Part shown: positions 53,537 through 62,840 of the stretch, piece after piece
How the letters are laid out: the number at the start of each line of letters is the position of its first letter
Numbering within the stretch: position 1 is the stretch's first letter
Assembly (NCBI RefSeq): GCF_029240215.1
Contig: NZ_JARBTK010000001.1
Span: 620,001-684,000, forward strand
Direction of reading: 5' to 3'
DNA: 64,000 nt
Source: Chryseobacterium sp.
GTDB taxonomy: Bacteria > Bacteroidota > Bacteroidia > Flavobacteriales > Weeksellaceae
Translations under genes and position numbers: made by a program
The notes under the pieces: model-generated
Told to the model about the DNA's origin: nothing
Databases searched by the model: none
The model's input: the letters and a program-made list of their open reading frames with translations, nothing else

Positions 53537-54067
53537 TTAATCTTTTTTCAGCTCGTCAATCATATTTTGTAGTTCCTGAATTTTATCTTTCAATAATTTA
53601 ATCTCATTTTTATTGGAACTTACATTGCTTTTTAAAATTGCTTTTTTAGCTTTTTCTATATGATCTTCATCATCTTCATCTTCGTTGATCTCTTCGATAT
53701 CTTCCTGAATATCCTCAATGTCTTCCGTTATTTCTTCAATATCTTCGCTGATCTCTTCCAAATCTTCCTGAATATCTTCAATATCCTCACTGATTTCCTC
53801 AATATCTTCCTGGATGTCTTCAATTTTTTCATGACTTTTATTCACCGACATCTGAATAAGAATTGAAAGATATATTGCCTCTAAAGAAAGCACGGTTGTA
53901 AGCACCAAAAGCATTTTATCAAAATCAACAACACCAAAACTAGGCAGCAAAAATGCAGTAAGAAATAGCAATGTGTGAATGATGAGAGAAGGTATAGAAC
54001 CAATCCATGAAGTGATTCCGTCTGCCATTTTTTCTAAAAATTCTATTCTTTCGTGTGATGTTTTCAT
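53537..54067 (-). CDS. DUF1003-like membrane protein with acidic heptad-repeat coiled coil
   Basis: A 176-residue protein. Residues 20-75 form two membrane helices with a short loop (WIGSIPSLIIHTLLFLTAFL and LLVLTTVLSLEAIYLSILIQ) that resemble DUF1003 or low-affinity iron-permease-like proteins. Residues 81-130 are consecutive heptads of the form EDIEEIx, with Ile or Leu at the a and d positions and Glu/Asp elsewhere, an acidic coiled coil. A KDKIQELQNMIDELKK coiled segment ends it. No function is known to me. It starts 10 bases after the TIGR02757 stop and is last in a run with rnz. Confidence 0.65.
   Translation of the reverse strand: MKTSHERIEFLEKMADGITSWIGSIPSLIIHTLLFLTAFLLPSFGVVDFDKMLLVLTTVLSLEAIYLSILIQMSVNKSHEKIEDIQEDIEEISEDIEDIQEDLEEISEDIEEITEDIEDIQEDIEEINEDEDDEDHIEKAKKAILKSNVSSNKNEIKLLKDKIQELQNMIDELKKD
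53678..53827 (-). repeat. 21-bp tandem repeat encoding EDIEEIx heptads
   Basis: About seven units of 21 bases encode EDIEEIS, EDIEDIQ, EDLEEIS, EDIEEIT, EDIEDIQ and EDIEEIN. The protein pattern is tighter than the DNA pattern because codons vary, but 21-base periodicity is plain on both strands. Confidence 0.85.
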
Positions 54068-54077
54068 TATTTTTTGT

Positions 54078-54848
54078 TTAAAATAATTCTTTTGTTACTC
54101 CCAATCCGAATAAGGCAAAATCATATTTTGCAGGGTCTTTTTCATCAAATTTTCTGATAATATCGTCCAGTTCCAAAACCGTTTTCCAATCATTCTGTGT
54201 TCTTGTAATTAAACCTAATTTTCGCGAAATATTTCCGGTATGAACGTCTAAAGGTATGGATAAATGTTTTGAATCAATATTCTCCCAAATTCCAAAATCT
54301 ACTCCACGATTGTCATTTCGCACCATCCACCGCAGAAACATGATAATTCTTTTTGAGGACGAGTTTTTATATGGCGAACTGACATGCTTGTGGCTTCTGT
54401 GTTTTTCAATATTTAAAAACTGAGCCCTGAATCTTTCAATAGCGTGATAAAAATTAACTTCTGAATCTTTAACAATAAATAAATTTTCAAAACTTTCATT
54501 TTCACTGTAAATTCTGTTGAACTGTCTTATGAAATATGTGAAATCTTCACCATTAAATGTTCTGTGTATACTTCTTCCTTCAATTGATTTCAAATCATTT
54601 TCAGAATAATTTTTTACAAAATCATAGGGAGAATTCCCCATCATATCAAGCATCTTTTCAGCAGATTTGATAATCGACTTTCTGTTTCCCCATGAGATCG
54701 TAGCTGCCAAAAAACCGGCAATTTCAATATCCTGCTTTAAAGAAAAACGATGCGGAATCTGGATGGGATCATCCTGAATGAATTCAGAATTATTGTAAAT
54801 ATCAGCTTTTTCGTTCAAAAAATCTTTTAACTCTTCAAAATTCCACAT
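54078..54848 (-). CDS. TIGR02757 family protein
   Basis: A 256-residue soluble protein with DPIQIPHRFSLKQDIEIAGF, ATISWGNRKSIIKSAEKML, FLRWMVRNDNRGVDFGIW and LSIPLDVHTGNISRKLGL, the pattern of the TIGR02757 family of Bacteroidota and some other bacteria. The helical architecture recalls helix-hairpin-helix DNA glycosylases (the VHTGNISRKLG part), but activity is unproven. It starts 6 bases after the rnz stop and is followed by the heptad-repeat membrane protein. Confidence 0.85.
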   Translation of the reverse strand: MWNFEELKDFLNEKADIYNNSEFIQDDPIQIPHRFSLKQDIEIAGFLAATISWGNRKSIIKSAEKMLDMMGNSPYDFVKNYSENDLKSIEGRSIHRTFNGEDFTYFIRQFNRIYSENESFENLFIVKDSEVNFYHAIERFRAQFLNIEKHRSHKHVSSPYKNSSSKRIIMFLRWMVRNDNRGVDFGIWENIDSKHLSIPLDVHTGNISRKLGLITRTQNDWKTVLELDDIIRKFDEKDPAKYDFALFGLGVTKELF

Positions 54849-54854
54849 AACAGC

Positions 54855-55769
54855 TTAAATTTTCACAACTTCCAGAGCTTTTGGCAAAAACGTATTCGGA
54901 AAAACAGTTCTCGCTTCATCTGTGAACACCGTTAAGTCACCATATCTGTTAGAAAAATGACCCAAAATCAGTTTCCCGACTTTGGCTTGTCTTGCAATTC
55001 TCGCTGCTTCCAATGCTGTTGTGTGGCCTGTATAATCAGCCATTTCCTTTAAATCATGCAAAAAAGTAGATTCATGATACAATACAGTGACATCTTTTAT
55101 GATAGGAATTACAGATTCCAAATATCTTGTGTCGCTGCAGAAAGCATATGAAACAGGTTGAGCAGGTTCTGTTGTCAGAACTTCATTTTTCAGGATATAT
55201 CCGTCGCTTAATTCAAAATCTTTTCCGGCTTTCAGATTGTGATAGTCGCAGGTTTCTATTTCTTTATATTTTGAAATTTCCTGCATATTGAGATGCCTGT
55301 CTTTTTGTTTTTCTTTAAAAAGATAACCGTTACAGTAAATCCTGTGATCCAACGGAATCGTATAAACCTCTACTCTATTGTCTTCATAAATTTTTTCGGA
55401 ATAATCTTTATCCAATTCATGATAAATCACTTCAAAACCTCGATGGGTTTCAGTAATGGTAAAGATAGTTTCCAGCATTTTTTTAATTCCTTTCGGACCG
55501 TAAACATGCAACGGAACGTCTCTTCCCAACAGGCGAAACGATGCGATCAATCCCGGCAAACCAAAACAATGGTCACCGTGAAGATGAGAAATGAATATAT
55601 GATTGATTTTTGAAAATCTTGCTTTTGCTTTTCTTAACTGTACCTGCGTTCCTTCACCACAATCGATCAGGAAACATCTTTCTTCCATTTCCAGAAGCTG
55701 CGCTGTTGGCGATGTATTGACGGTAGGAATAGCTGAATTAAAGCCTAAAATGGTTAAATAAGTACTCAA
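54855..55769 (-). CDS. rnz: Ribonuclease Z
   Basis: A 304-residue metallo-beta-lactamase-fold nuclease. The zinc motif is FISHLHGDHCFGLPGLI near residue 60; further ligands lie in FCSDTRYLE, YHESTFLHD, HTTALEAARIA and LILGHFSNRY, the short-form RNase Z set. It cleaves the 3' trailer from tRNA precursors. The frame opens with TTG before STYLTILGFNSAIPT; no ATG is nearby, so TTG is the likely start. First of a run with TIGR02757 and the heptad protein. Confidence 0.92.
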   Translation of the reverse strand: MSTYLTILGFNSAIPTVNTSPTAQLLEMEERCFLIDCGEGTQVQLRKAKARFSKINHIFISHLHGDHCFGLPGLIASFRLLGRDVPLHVYGPKGIKKMLETIFTITETHRGFEVIYHELDKDYSEKIYEDNRVEVYTIPLDHRIYCNGYLFKEKQKDRHLNMQEISKYKEIETCDYHNLKAGKDFELSDGYILKNEVLTTEPAQPVSYAFCSDTRYLESVIPIIKDVTVLYHESTFLHDLKEMADYTGHTTALEAARIARQAKVGKLILGHFSNRYGDLTVFTDEARTVFPNTFLPKALEVVKI

Positions 55770-55878
55770 ATCAATAGTTTATTACGAGCAAATGTACGAC
55801 AAAAGTTTGAGGCAAAGGTTGATGAAGGTTGAGGTGAGTTTTAAAAACTGCTATTTGTAATTTTATCTAAATCTTTCC

Positions 55879-56454
55879 CTAATCCTTTACTTTTAAAAAT
55901 TCTAAAAACAAATCTAAAGCCTGTTTTCTGTGGCTTATCTGGTTTTTATCTTCAGGATTCATCTCTGCAAAAGTCATTTTGTAACCTTCCGGAACAAAAA
56001 TAGGATCATAACCGAAGCCTTTATATCCTTTATTTTCGTCGAGTAAATTTCCATGAGCTCTGCCATCAAAATACTGAGCACCGTTTTCGTCGTAATAACA
56101 TAAAACTGTTATGAAATAAGCTTTTCTGTTTTCAACATCTTCCATTTCGCTCAAAACTTTTGCAATATTTTTTGCGAAATCATGATCTCCGGCATAACGT
56201 GCGGAGAAAATCCCCGGTCTTCCGTCCAAAGACTCTACAACCAAACCGCTGTCATCTCCCAAACTTGGAATTCCTGTTTTTTCAAAGCAATATTTAGCTT
56301 TAATTAAAGCATTGGCGTTAAAGGAATCTCCATCTTCCACAATTTCTTCATGTATATTGTAATCTGTCAGACTTTTAACTTTAAATTGATCACCTAAGAT
56401 CTGCTGAATTTCTTCTTTTTTATGTATGTTGTGTGTAGCAACTAATAATTCCAT
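55879..56454 (-). CDS. rdgB: dITP/XTP pyrophosphatase (RdgB/HAM1 family)
   Basis: A 191-residue enzyme with the family start LLVATHNIHKKEEIQQIL, the SLGDDSGLVVESLDGRPG core and FSARYAGDHDFAKNIAKV. KGYGYD-type GFGYDPIFVPEG and SHRKQAL follow. It hydrolyses dITP, ITP and XTP to monophosphates, keeping deaminated purines out of nucleic acids. It lies 109 bases upstream of rnz on the same strand. Confidence 0.93.
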   Translation of the reverse strand: MELLVATHNIHKKEEIQQILGDQFKVKSLTDYNIHEEIVEDGDSFNANALIKAKYCFEKTGIPSLGDDSGLVVESLDGRPGIFSARYAGDHDFAKNIAKVLSEMEDVENRKAYFITVLCYYDENGAQYFDGRAHGNLLDENKGYKGFGYDPIFVPEGYKMTFAEMNPEDKNQISHRKQALDLFLEFLKVKD

Positions 56455-56540
56455 GATAATTTTTTATTTTATTTAAGCACCGAATGTACAAATAACACCA
56501 ATAAACGGGTGTAAATCATTTGAGCCATCCGTGTTTAGAT

Positions 56541-57371
56541 TTAAATTTCCGAATAATGCACTTTATATTTTTTCATAAATAAATAAGAGAACAGTGAAAA
56601 AAGTACAATTCCAACTCCTAAAATTATCCATTCAGAAACTTTGAATGCTTCTGCAAAACTTTCATTTTTTGTGTAAAATATCAAGATTGAAGAACAAAGA
56701 TTGTTAAAACCGTGCAAAAGCATGGGTAAAAGCAGTGATTTAGTTTTATAATACACCAAACCTAAAACACAGCCCAATAAAACTGCACCTACAAACTGCC
56801 ACGGATTTCCGTGCACTAAACCGAAAATAATTGAGGCAAAGATAATCGCTTTCCAGGGCTGCATTCCATTATTGATCATTCCTTTCTGAATAATTCCCCT
56901 GAAAATAATTTCTTCAAAGATCGGTGCCATAATCACCGCTGTAATGATCATTACAACCGGATCGTCGGTCAGCTGCTCCATCAATTTCGTGAAAAAATCG
57001 TAGTATTCCCCAAAAAACGGTCCAGTGATCGGAATTTGAGAAGTGACAAACTCACCAATAAACATCATTCCCAACATCATCGGAAATATGAGTAGGTAAG
57101 TATAAAAGTTAGTTGGAGAAAAATTAAAATTCAGTTTCTGTTTTGTTTGCAGCCGAACGACAAAAAAATCGAAAAATGCAATCGAAGAGAGAAATACAAC
57201 AGCATTTGAAACCATCAAAAACCAATCTTTGTATTGCAGATTTTCTTTGAAAACCAACATCCAGAACACATTAAAAACTCCAACAGCTATAGAGCCAACT
57301 ACAAAACCTGCGAATAATATCAACCCTCCAATCCAGGTGAATGTAAATTTCGGGTATCTGCTGTTTTCCAT
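56541..57371 (-). CDS. CPBP family intramembrane glutamic endopeptidase
   Basis: A 276-residue membrane protein with about eight helices. The ABI/CPBP catalytic motifs are PIFEEIIFRGIIQKGM (EExxxR) near residue 150, FGLVHGNPWQF near 183 and LLLPMLLHGFNNL near 215. CPBP proteases mature or confer immunity to peptides, and some process prenylated substrates; the substrate here is unknown. Single gene, divergent from an MFS carrier. Confidence 0.88.
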   Translation of the reverse strand: MENSRYPKFTFTWIGGLILFAGFVVGSIAVGVFNVFWMLVFKENLQYKDWFLMVSNAVVFLSSIAFFDFFVVRLQTKQKLNFNFSPTNFYTYLLIFPMMLGMMFIGEFVTSQIPITGPFFGEYYDFFTKLMEQLTDDPVVMIITAVIMAPIFEEIIFRGIIQKGMINNGMQPWKAIIFASIIFGLVHGNPWQFVGAVLLGCVLGLVYYKTKSLLLPMLLHGFNNLCSSILIFYTKNESFAEAFKVSEWIILGVGIVLFSLFSYLFMKKYKVHYSEI

Positions 57372-57513
57372 TTTTTAAATTTGAAAAACAAAGATAATTG
57401 ATTTTATGAAAATACAGGATAGTAAAGCTGTTTTGAAACAACTTTCATTTATTATCAACGATTTATCTTATCTATTTAGAACTTATAACCTATTTTAAAT
57501 TATTTTTCTGAAG

Positions 57514-57521
57514 TATCTTTG
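57514..57521 (+). promoter_or_regulatory. -7 box of the MFS transporter gene
   Basis: TATCTTTG matches TAnnTTTG and is followed by C, 14 bases before the first ATG at 57536. No good -33 box is seen. Confidence 0.45.
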
Positions 57522-57535
57522 CACCTTAATTTTTT

Positions 57536-58732
57536 ATGAATATGGATCATGCAGTCAAACAGCCAGAAAATGTTAATTTACCATTGCTAACATACGTTGG
57601 TTTCACTTTTTTAGGATATTTTATTATAGGTTTATCACTTTCCGTCCTTCCGATTTTCATCAGTAGAAATTTAGGTTTCAGTTTGGTTATTGCGGGACTT
57701 GTTATCAGTTTACAATATGTTGCAACATTCTTTTTGAGAGCTTATTCCGGAAAAATCATTGATGGAAAAGGTCCGAAACTCGCTGTTTTATTTAGCATGC
57801 TAAGTTTTTCATTGACAGGGATTTTTCTGGTTCTGGCTTACTATTTTAAATTTTCACCAATAATCAGTTTAGGATTTTTAATTATCAGCCGTCTATTGAC
57901 AGGTTGTGGAGAAGGGATGATTGGTGCAAGTCCAATCAATTGGGCAATTATGGCATTGGGCGAAAAACATACTGCAAAAATTATTTCTTACAACGGTGTT
58001 GCGTGTTACGGAGCTTTGGCAATCGGTGCTTCACTCGGAGTAGTTATCGAACATCAATTTGGTCTTTACGGCATCGGAATTCTTTCTATCATCGTTGGAT
58101 TTTCAGGTTTTCTTTTTGCTAAAACAAAAACAAACTACACCAATTCACACACTCAGGATTCTCAATCTTTCTGGAAAGTTTTGGGAAAAGTTTCGCCTTT
58201 CGGAATTTGTCTGGCTTTGGGAGGAATTGGCTTTGCAAGTATTTCTACTTTTATCACATTATACTACAACTATTTTCATTGGAATAACGGTGCGCTTTGT
58301 CTTACTGTTTTCGGTGGATTGTTCGTTGCCGGAAGATTGGTTTTTAGCAATGTCATTAATAATTATGGTGGAATCAGAGTCGCAATTGCTTGTCTTTTAG
58401 TAGAAGCAATCGGACTTTTAATCATATCATTCGCTACGAATTCTGAGATGGCACTTTTTGGAGCGGGCGTGACGGGATTAGGATTTTCATTAATTTTTCC
58501 TGCGCTTGGGGTTGTGGCTATTAAAAGTGTTTCGCCTTCAAGTCAGGGATCAGCGTTGGCAGGTTATGGACTTTTCATTGATCTTTCTCTTGGTGTTGCA
58601 GGCCCATTAATTGGAGGTGTTGCCGATATTTGGGGAATGAAATATATTTTTCCATTCAGTGCTTTGATGGTTTTTCTAGGTTTGGGAGTTGCTTATATTC
58701 TTAAAACAAAATTGAGTTTCAAAAAGTCTTAA
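57536..58732 (+). CDS. MFS transporter of the YhhS/YfcJ (UPF0226) subfamily
   Basis: A 398-residue carrier with twelve helices. FISRNLGFSLVIAGLVISLQYVATF is the family-specific second-helix region, GKIIDGKGPKLAVLFSM is the MFS motif A, and FITLYYNYFHWNNGALCLTV and FSLIFPALGVVAIKSVSP match E. coli YhhS closely along the chain. YhhS/YfcJ carriers are thought to be drug or sugar exporters, with arabinose or herbicide efflux reported for relatives. The start could be the ATG at 57536 or one 6 bases later. Followed by prfC 56 bases downstream. Confidence 0.88.
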   Translation: MNMDHAVKQPENVNLPLLTYVGFTFLGYFIIGLSLSVLPIFISRNLGFSLVIAGLVISLQYVATFFLRAYSGKIIDGKGPKLAVLFSMLSFSLTGIFLVLAYYFKFSPIISLGFLIISRLLTGCGEGMIGASPINWAIMALGEKHTAKIISYNGVACYGALAIGASLGVVIEHQFGLYGIGILSIIVGFSGFLFAKTKTNYTNSHTQDSQSFWKVLGKVSPFGICLALGGIGFASISTFITLYYNYFHWNNGALCLTVFGGLFVAGRLVFSNVINNYGGIRVAIACLLVEAIGLLIISFATNSEMALFGAGVTGLGFSLIFPALGVVAIKSVSPSSQGSALAGYGLFIDLSLGVAGPLIGGVADIWGMKYIFPFSALMVFLGLGVAYILKTKLSFKKS

Positions 58733-58788
58733 AATACGATTTTCAGAATCCGATAAAAATCCCGATTTTTGCAAATTCAAAATACACT

Positions 58789-60384
58789 ATGTCAGACTTA
58801 ATCAAAGAAATAGAGAAAAGAAAAACATTCGGAATTATTTCTCACCCCGATGCCGGAAAAACCACGCTTACAGAAAAACTGCTTCTTTTTGGAGGAGCCA
58901 TTCAGGAAGCCGGAGCCGTAAAATCGAATAAAATTAAAAAGGGAGCTACCTCCGACTTTATGGAAATCGAACGACAGAGAGGTATCTCGGTTGCGACTTC
59001 CGTATTGGCATTTGAATATAAAGGTTATAAAATCAACATTCTTGATACTCCCGGTCACAAAGATTTTGCTGAAGATACCTACAGAACCTTAACAGCTGTA
59101 GATTCTGTAATTGTTGTCATCGACGTTGCAAAAGGTGTTGAGGAACAGACAGAAAAATTGGTGAAAGTTTGCAGAATGAGAAACATTCCGATGTTGGTTT
59201 TCATTAATAAACTTGACCGTGAAGGTAAAGATGCTTTTGATCTTTTGGATGAAGTTGAGCAAAAATTAGGTTTGAGAGTTGTTCCGCTTTCTCTTCCGAT
59301 CGGTATGGGTGCAGATTTCCAGGGCATTTACAACATCTGGGAAAACAATATTCAGTTATTTTTAGAAGAAAAAAAACAAAAAGTAGGTGAAGCGATCAAA
59401 TTTGATGATATTAATGATCCTACAATCGATGAAATCATCGGTACAAAAGCTGCGAAGAATTTAAGAGAAGAATTGGAATTAATACAATCTGTTTATCCTG
59501 AATTCAGCCGTGAAGATTATATGAATGGTGATCTGCAGCCTGTTTTCTTTGGTTCAGCTTTAAATAATTTTGGAGTTCGTGAATTGTTGGATGCATTCAT
59601 AGAAATTGCTCCGATGCCACAACCAAAAGAAAGCGAAACCCGTATGGTGAAACCTGAGGAATCTGCATTTACAGGATTTGTTTTTAAAATTCATGCCAAT
59701 ATGGATCCTAAACACAGAGACCGTCTGGCTTTCGTGAAAATCGTTTCGGGAACATTCAAAAGAAATGAGAATTACTTGTTGGTAAGAGAAGGTAAAAAGA
59801 TGAAATTCTCGTCGCCGAATGCATTCTTTGCTGATAAAAAAGAAGTGGTAGATGAAAGTTTTCCGGGAGATATTGTCGGACTTCACGATACAGGAAGTTT
59901 TAGAATTGGCGATACTTTGACGGGTGGTGAAAAAATCAGCTTCAAAGGTATTCCAAGCTTTTCTCCGGAACATTTCAGATATATCAATAACAATGATCCT
60001 TTAAAGGCTAAACAATTAGCAAAAGGTATTGATCAGTTGATGGATGAAGGTGTTGCTCAGTTATTTACACTTGAAATGAACAACAGAAAAATCATTGGAA
60101 CGGTCGGAGCTCTTCAATATGAAGTTATTCAGTATCGTTTGGAGCATGAATATGGAGCAAAATGTACTTACGAACCACTTTCTATGCACAAAGCTTGTTG
60201 GGTAGAAGCTGACGAAAAATCTGAAGAGTTTAAAGAATTTGCCAGATTAAAACAGAGATTCCTTGCAAGAGATAAATACAATCAATTGGTATTCTTAGCC
60301 GATTCATCATTTACAATTCACATGACACAGGAGAAGTTCCCGAATGTGAAATTACATTTCATTAGTGAATTCAAACAGAATTAA
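58789..60384 (+). CDS. prfC: Peptide chain release factor 3
   Basis: A 531-residue translational GTPase. P-loop SHPDAGKTTLTEKLLL, switch II DTPGHKDFAEDTYRTL and the G4 motif NKLDREGKDAFDLLDE near residue 140 are clear; length and the C-terminal QYRLEHEYGAKCTYEPL segment fit RF3, not EF-G or TypA. It removes RF1 and RF2 from the ribosome after termination. It has its own strong terminator; a loose -7 box GATTTTTG lies 17 bases before the start. Confidence 0.95.
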   Translation: MSDLIKEIEKRKTFGIISHPDAGKTTLTEKLLLFGGAIQEAGAVKSNKIKKGATSDFMEIERQRGISVATSVLAFEYKGYKINILDTPGHKDFAEDTYRTLTAVDSVIVVIDVAKGVEEQTEKLVKVCRMRNIPMLVFINKLDREGKDAFDLLDEVEQKLGLRVVPLSLPIGMGADFQGIYNIWENNIQLFLEEKKQKVGEAIKFDDINDPTIDEIIGTKAAKNLREELELIQSVYPEFSREDYMNGDLQPVFFGSALNNFGVRELLDAFIEIAPMPQPKESETRMVKPEESAFTGFVFKIHANMDPKHRDRLAFVKIVSGTFKRNENYLLVREGKKMKFSSPNAFFADKKEVVDESFPGDIVGLHDTGSFRIGDTLTGGEKISFKGIPSFSPEHFRYINNNDPLKAKQLAKGIDQLMDEGVAQLFTLEMNNRKIIGTVGALQYEVIQYRLEHEYGAKCTYEPLSMHKACWVEADEKSEEFKEFARLKQRFLARDKYNQLVFLADSSFTIHMTQEKFPNVKLHFISEFKQN

Positions 60385-60400
60385 TTCTTATTTAAAAATA

Positions 60401-60428
60401 AAAAAACCGTTCAAATGAACGGTTTTTT
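60401..60428. terminator. Bidirectional terminator of prfC and the M12B protease gene
   Basis: AAAAAACCGTTCA pairs with TGAACGGTTTTTT around a two-base loop, between converging genes, with A and T tracts for both directions. Confidence 0.88.
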
Positions 60429-60454
60429 TATGCTTGTTATTAATATAATAGATT

Positions 60455-62824
60455 TTATTTATTAAGCATCAATAGTTTCTTAACAATCTTCTCATCATCT
60501 ACTGTTACATGAATCATGTAAGCTTCTGTAGGAAGAGTTCTTAAATCAATCTTCTCATCTGCTCTGTTATCAACAGTTCTTGAGAAAATATGTCTTGTTC
60601 TTTTTGGTACTACTAATTTTCCGTCCATTGAATAAATTTCATAAGTTACTTTATATGGAGCAGGAAGCCTGTTTGCGTCAAACTTCGGTGGGAAATCAGT
60701 TTTAATGTAAACATAACCGTCATTTGCAGGAACTGGATAAATCATCATGCCCTGGAAAATTGGTGATTGAGGACCACTTGGAGTTCCTGGACTTCCTGGA
60801 TTTCCACCTCCTGGGTTTCCACCTCCCGGAGGAATTACAACTGCTGATGAATTGATGGTAAAGTTTTGTGAATTTACATTTAAAAATACATTATCAATAG
60901 CCTTCACCATAATTCTGGCATTATTCGTAATAGTGCCAAGTCCACCTGCAACAGTATAATTATATGAACCACTATTAGGAGTACTTGCCACCAATACAGT
61001 AGGGAATGTAAGACCACCATCTTTTGATAATAAAATGGTTACATTCGGCGTACTTACAGGTGCTGCTGTTGTATTCGCAACATCCCAAGTAATTGTTTGT
61101 GACTGACCTTCATTCCAAACAATTCCAGCTGTATTCTGTGAAGTAACTACAAAAGGTCCTGCAGTGGATACTACTGTTAGTTTCACATCATCACGACCAG
61201 TTTGGCCTCCTAATGAATTATTATCTCTTACTAACACCGAAAAGTTAAGTTCTCTTGCAACAGAAGGAAGAACTTCCCAAGTACTCAATGTAGATGGAGT
61301 TACAATGACAGGTAATTTTGGAAAATATCTATAATTTACAGCGGTAGGGCTAAAAGATCTAAATAATGGACCGGCTGCAAGAGTAGAAGCTGGTGGTGCT
61401 GTAGCAGCAACAGTCCCCGGATCTATCTGTTCCCATGTATAAGTAAGTGAATCGTTATTTGCATCTGTTGCTGAAGCAGTTAAAACAAATGGGGTACTCT
61501 TAGGAATACTTTTATCTAAACCGGCATTTGCAATTGGTTCTGCATTATTTATCGATGTTTTTTCACCACAGGTAGAAGGTGATCCTGTTCCTGTAAGCGT
61601 TGTATACATTTCTCTTATACTAACTGCGTGGTAATAAGCATCACTATTATTTTGAACATTTGGTGCGCAAATTCCGGCATATCCCATAATAGTACTTGCA
61701 CTTCCAGGCTCTATGGACGTAGGGCCATTTCTATTACAACCATTATTCTGAGTATGCTTAGCACCAAATTGATGTCCCATTTCGTGAGCAACAAAATCAA
61801 TCACGAAAGGATCTCCTACAGGAATGGCAGACCCCGTAACACCACCTGCTTTGCTGGTACCACATACAGAAGGAGTAGCAGCTAAACCGTTATCATTACC
61901 CGCCGTTGCTCTGAAAAACAAGTGTCCGATATCATAGTTTGCCGCACCAATTACAGAAGTGGTTACTGAAATGTTCTCATTAAGCATTTGAGCAGCATCC
62001 AATGTGTTAAAAGTATCAGTACTGATGAAAAATAATGCATCTGTATTGGCTATAAGTTGTAACCTTATAGACATATCCCTTTCAAAAACTTCATTAAGAC
62101 GGGTAACTACTAAATTAACAGCCGCAAGAACGGCAGCTTTTTTCTGAGCATCTGTTCCTGTACCCACACCAGCCTGTCCTGCGATATAAGCAGTGTATTC
62201 TATTGTTGTTGTAATTGAAAGTCTGTACTTTCTTTTAAGTCCGTCAATAACTGTTTTCTGAGCAACAGCCGCCGCTGCATCTTTCAGGTCGCTGTCACCA
62301 TTAAAAAGACATTCAAACTGATTCAGTGATGATGCTTTTTTTCTGTCATACATTTTGTAGACATTATTATCTTTGGTATGAGAATCGATATAGTAAATAC
62401 CATTATCATTTCTCACCATACCATTGAATCCGAAATAAGGATCTATGGTAAATCTCAACAGTGATGACTTATCATCTTTTTTGAATCCTATGTAAGATCT
62501 TACCTCAGAATATCTGTTTTGAAGATCAGGATGCATCGTTGATGACTCATAAACTTCATAAGTATCAAAACCTCCCTGCAGATTTGGGAAATTAAGAAAT
62601 ACTCCTTTTACAGCAGGATATTTTTCTCTTTCCGGAGCATTCTTAAGCTGATTCTGAATGTCGTTGACATTAAGTGTAAATAAAGAATAATCAGATAACC
62701 TCACATTATTCTCACGTACTTCACTGTTTACTTTAGAATCAAATTTCTTCCAATGATTTTGCTGAGCAAATCCTGTAGCCGATAAGACAAGCAGGGAGCC
62801 CAGAATTAGTAGTTTTCTCTTCAT
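60455..62824 (-). CDS. Secreted reprolysin-like (M12B-type) metalloprotease with T9SS sorting domain
   Basis: A 789-residue protein with an N-terminal export signal (ending near FAQ), a propeptide region, and a metzincin core: HEMGHQFGAKHTQNNGC near residue 347 (HExxHxxGxxH) and the Met-turn STIMGYAGICAPN. Two PKD/Ig-like segments follow (about 425-570), then a Gly/Pro-rich linker (VIPPGGGNPGGGNPGSPG) and a T9SS-type tail (MMIYPVPANDGYVYIKTDF to VKKLLMLNK) carrying a Val in place of the usual Asn in the YPNP box. It should cut protein outside the cell. A small exported protein gene precedes it with a 16-base gap. Confidence 0.88.
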   Translation of the reverse strand: MKRKLLILGSLLVLSATGFAQQNHWKKFDSKVNSEVRENNVRLSDYSLFTLNVNDIQNQLKNAPEREKYPAVKGVFLNFPNLQGGFDTYEVYESSTMHPDLQNRYSEVRSYIGFKKDDKSSLLRFTIDPYFGFNGMVRNDNGIYYIDSHTKDNNVYKMYDRKKASSLNQFECLFNGDSDLKDAAAAVAQKTVIDGLKRKYRLSITTTIEYTAYIAGQAGVGTGTDAQKKAAVLAAVNLVVTRLNEVFERDMSIRLQLIANTDALFFISTDTFNTLDAAQMLNENISVTTSVIGAANYDIGHLFFRATAGNDNGLAATPSVCGTSKAGGVTGSAIPVGDPFVIDFVAHEMGHQFGAKHTQNNGCNRNGPTSIEPGSASTIMGYAGICAPNVQNNSDAYYHAVSIREMYTTLTGTGSPSTCGEKTSINNAEPIANAGLDKSIPKSTPFVLTASATDANNDSLTYTWEQIDPGTVAATAPPASTLAAGPLFRSFSPTAVNYRYFPKLPVIVTPSTLSTWEVLPSVARELNFSVLVRDNNSLGGQTGRDDVKLTVVSTAGPFVVTSQNTAGIVWNEGQSQTITWDVANTTAAPVSTPNVTILLSKDGGLTFPTVLVASTPNSGSYNYTVAGGLGTITNNARIMVKAIDNVFLNVNSQNFTINSSAVVIPPGGGNPGGGNPGSPGTPSGPQSPIFQGMMIYPVPANDGYVYIKTDFPPKFDANRLPAPYKVTYEIYSMDGKLVVPKRTRHIFSRTVDNRADEKIDLRTLPTEAYMIHVTVDDEKIVKKLLMLNK

Positions 62825-62840
62825 ATTTTTTTCAATTTTT

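Noticed and set aside
53678..53827. CRISPR-like periodic repeats
   Set aside because: The period is 21 bases without unique spacers and it encodes a continuous heptad array in frame.
53660..53866. Plus-strand open frame opposite the heptad repeats
   Set aside because: It is the antisense of a 21-bp repeat and has repetitive Phe/Leu/Asn composition, not a real protein.
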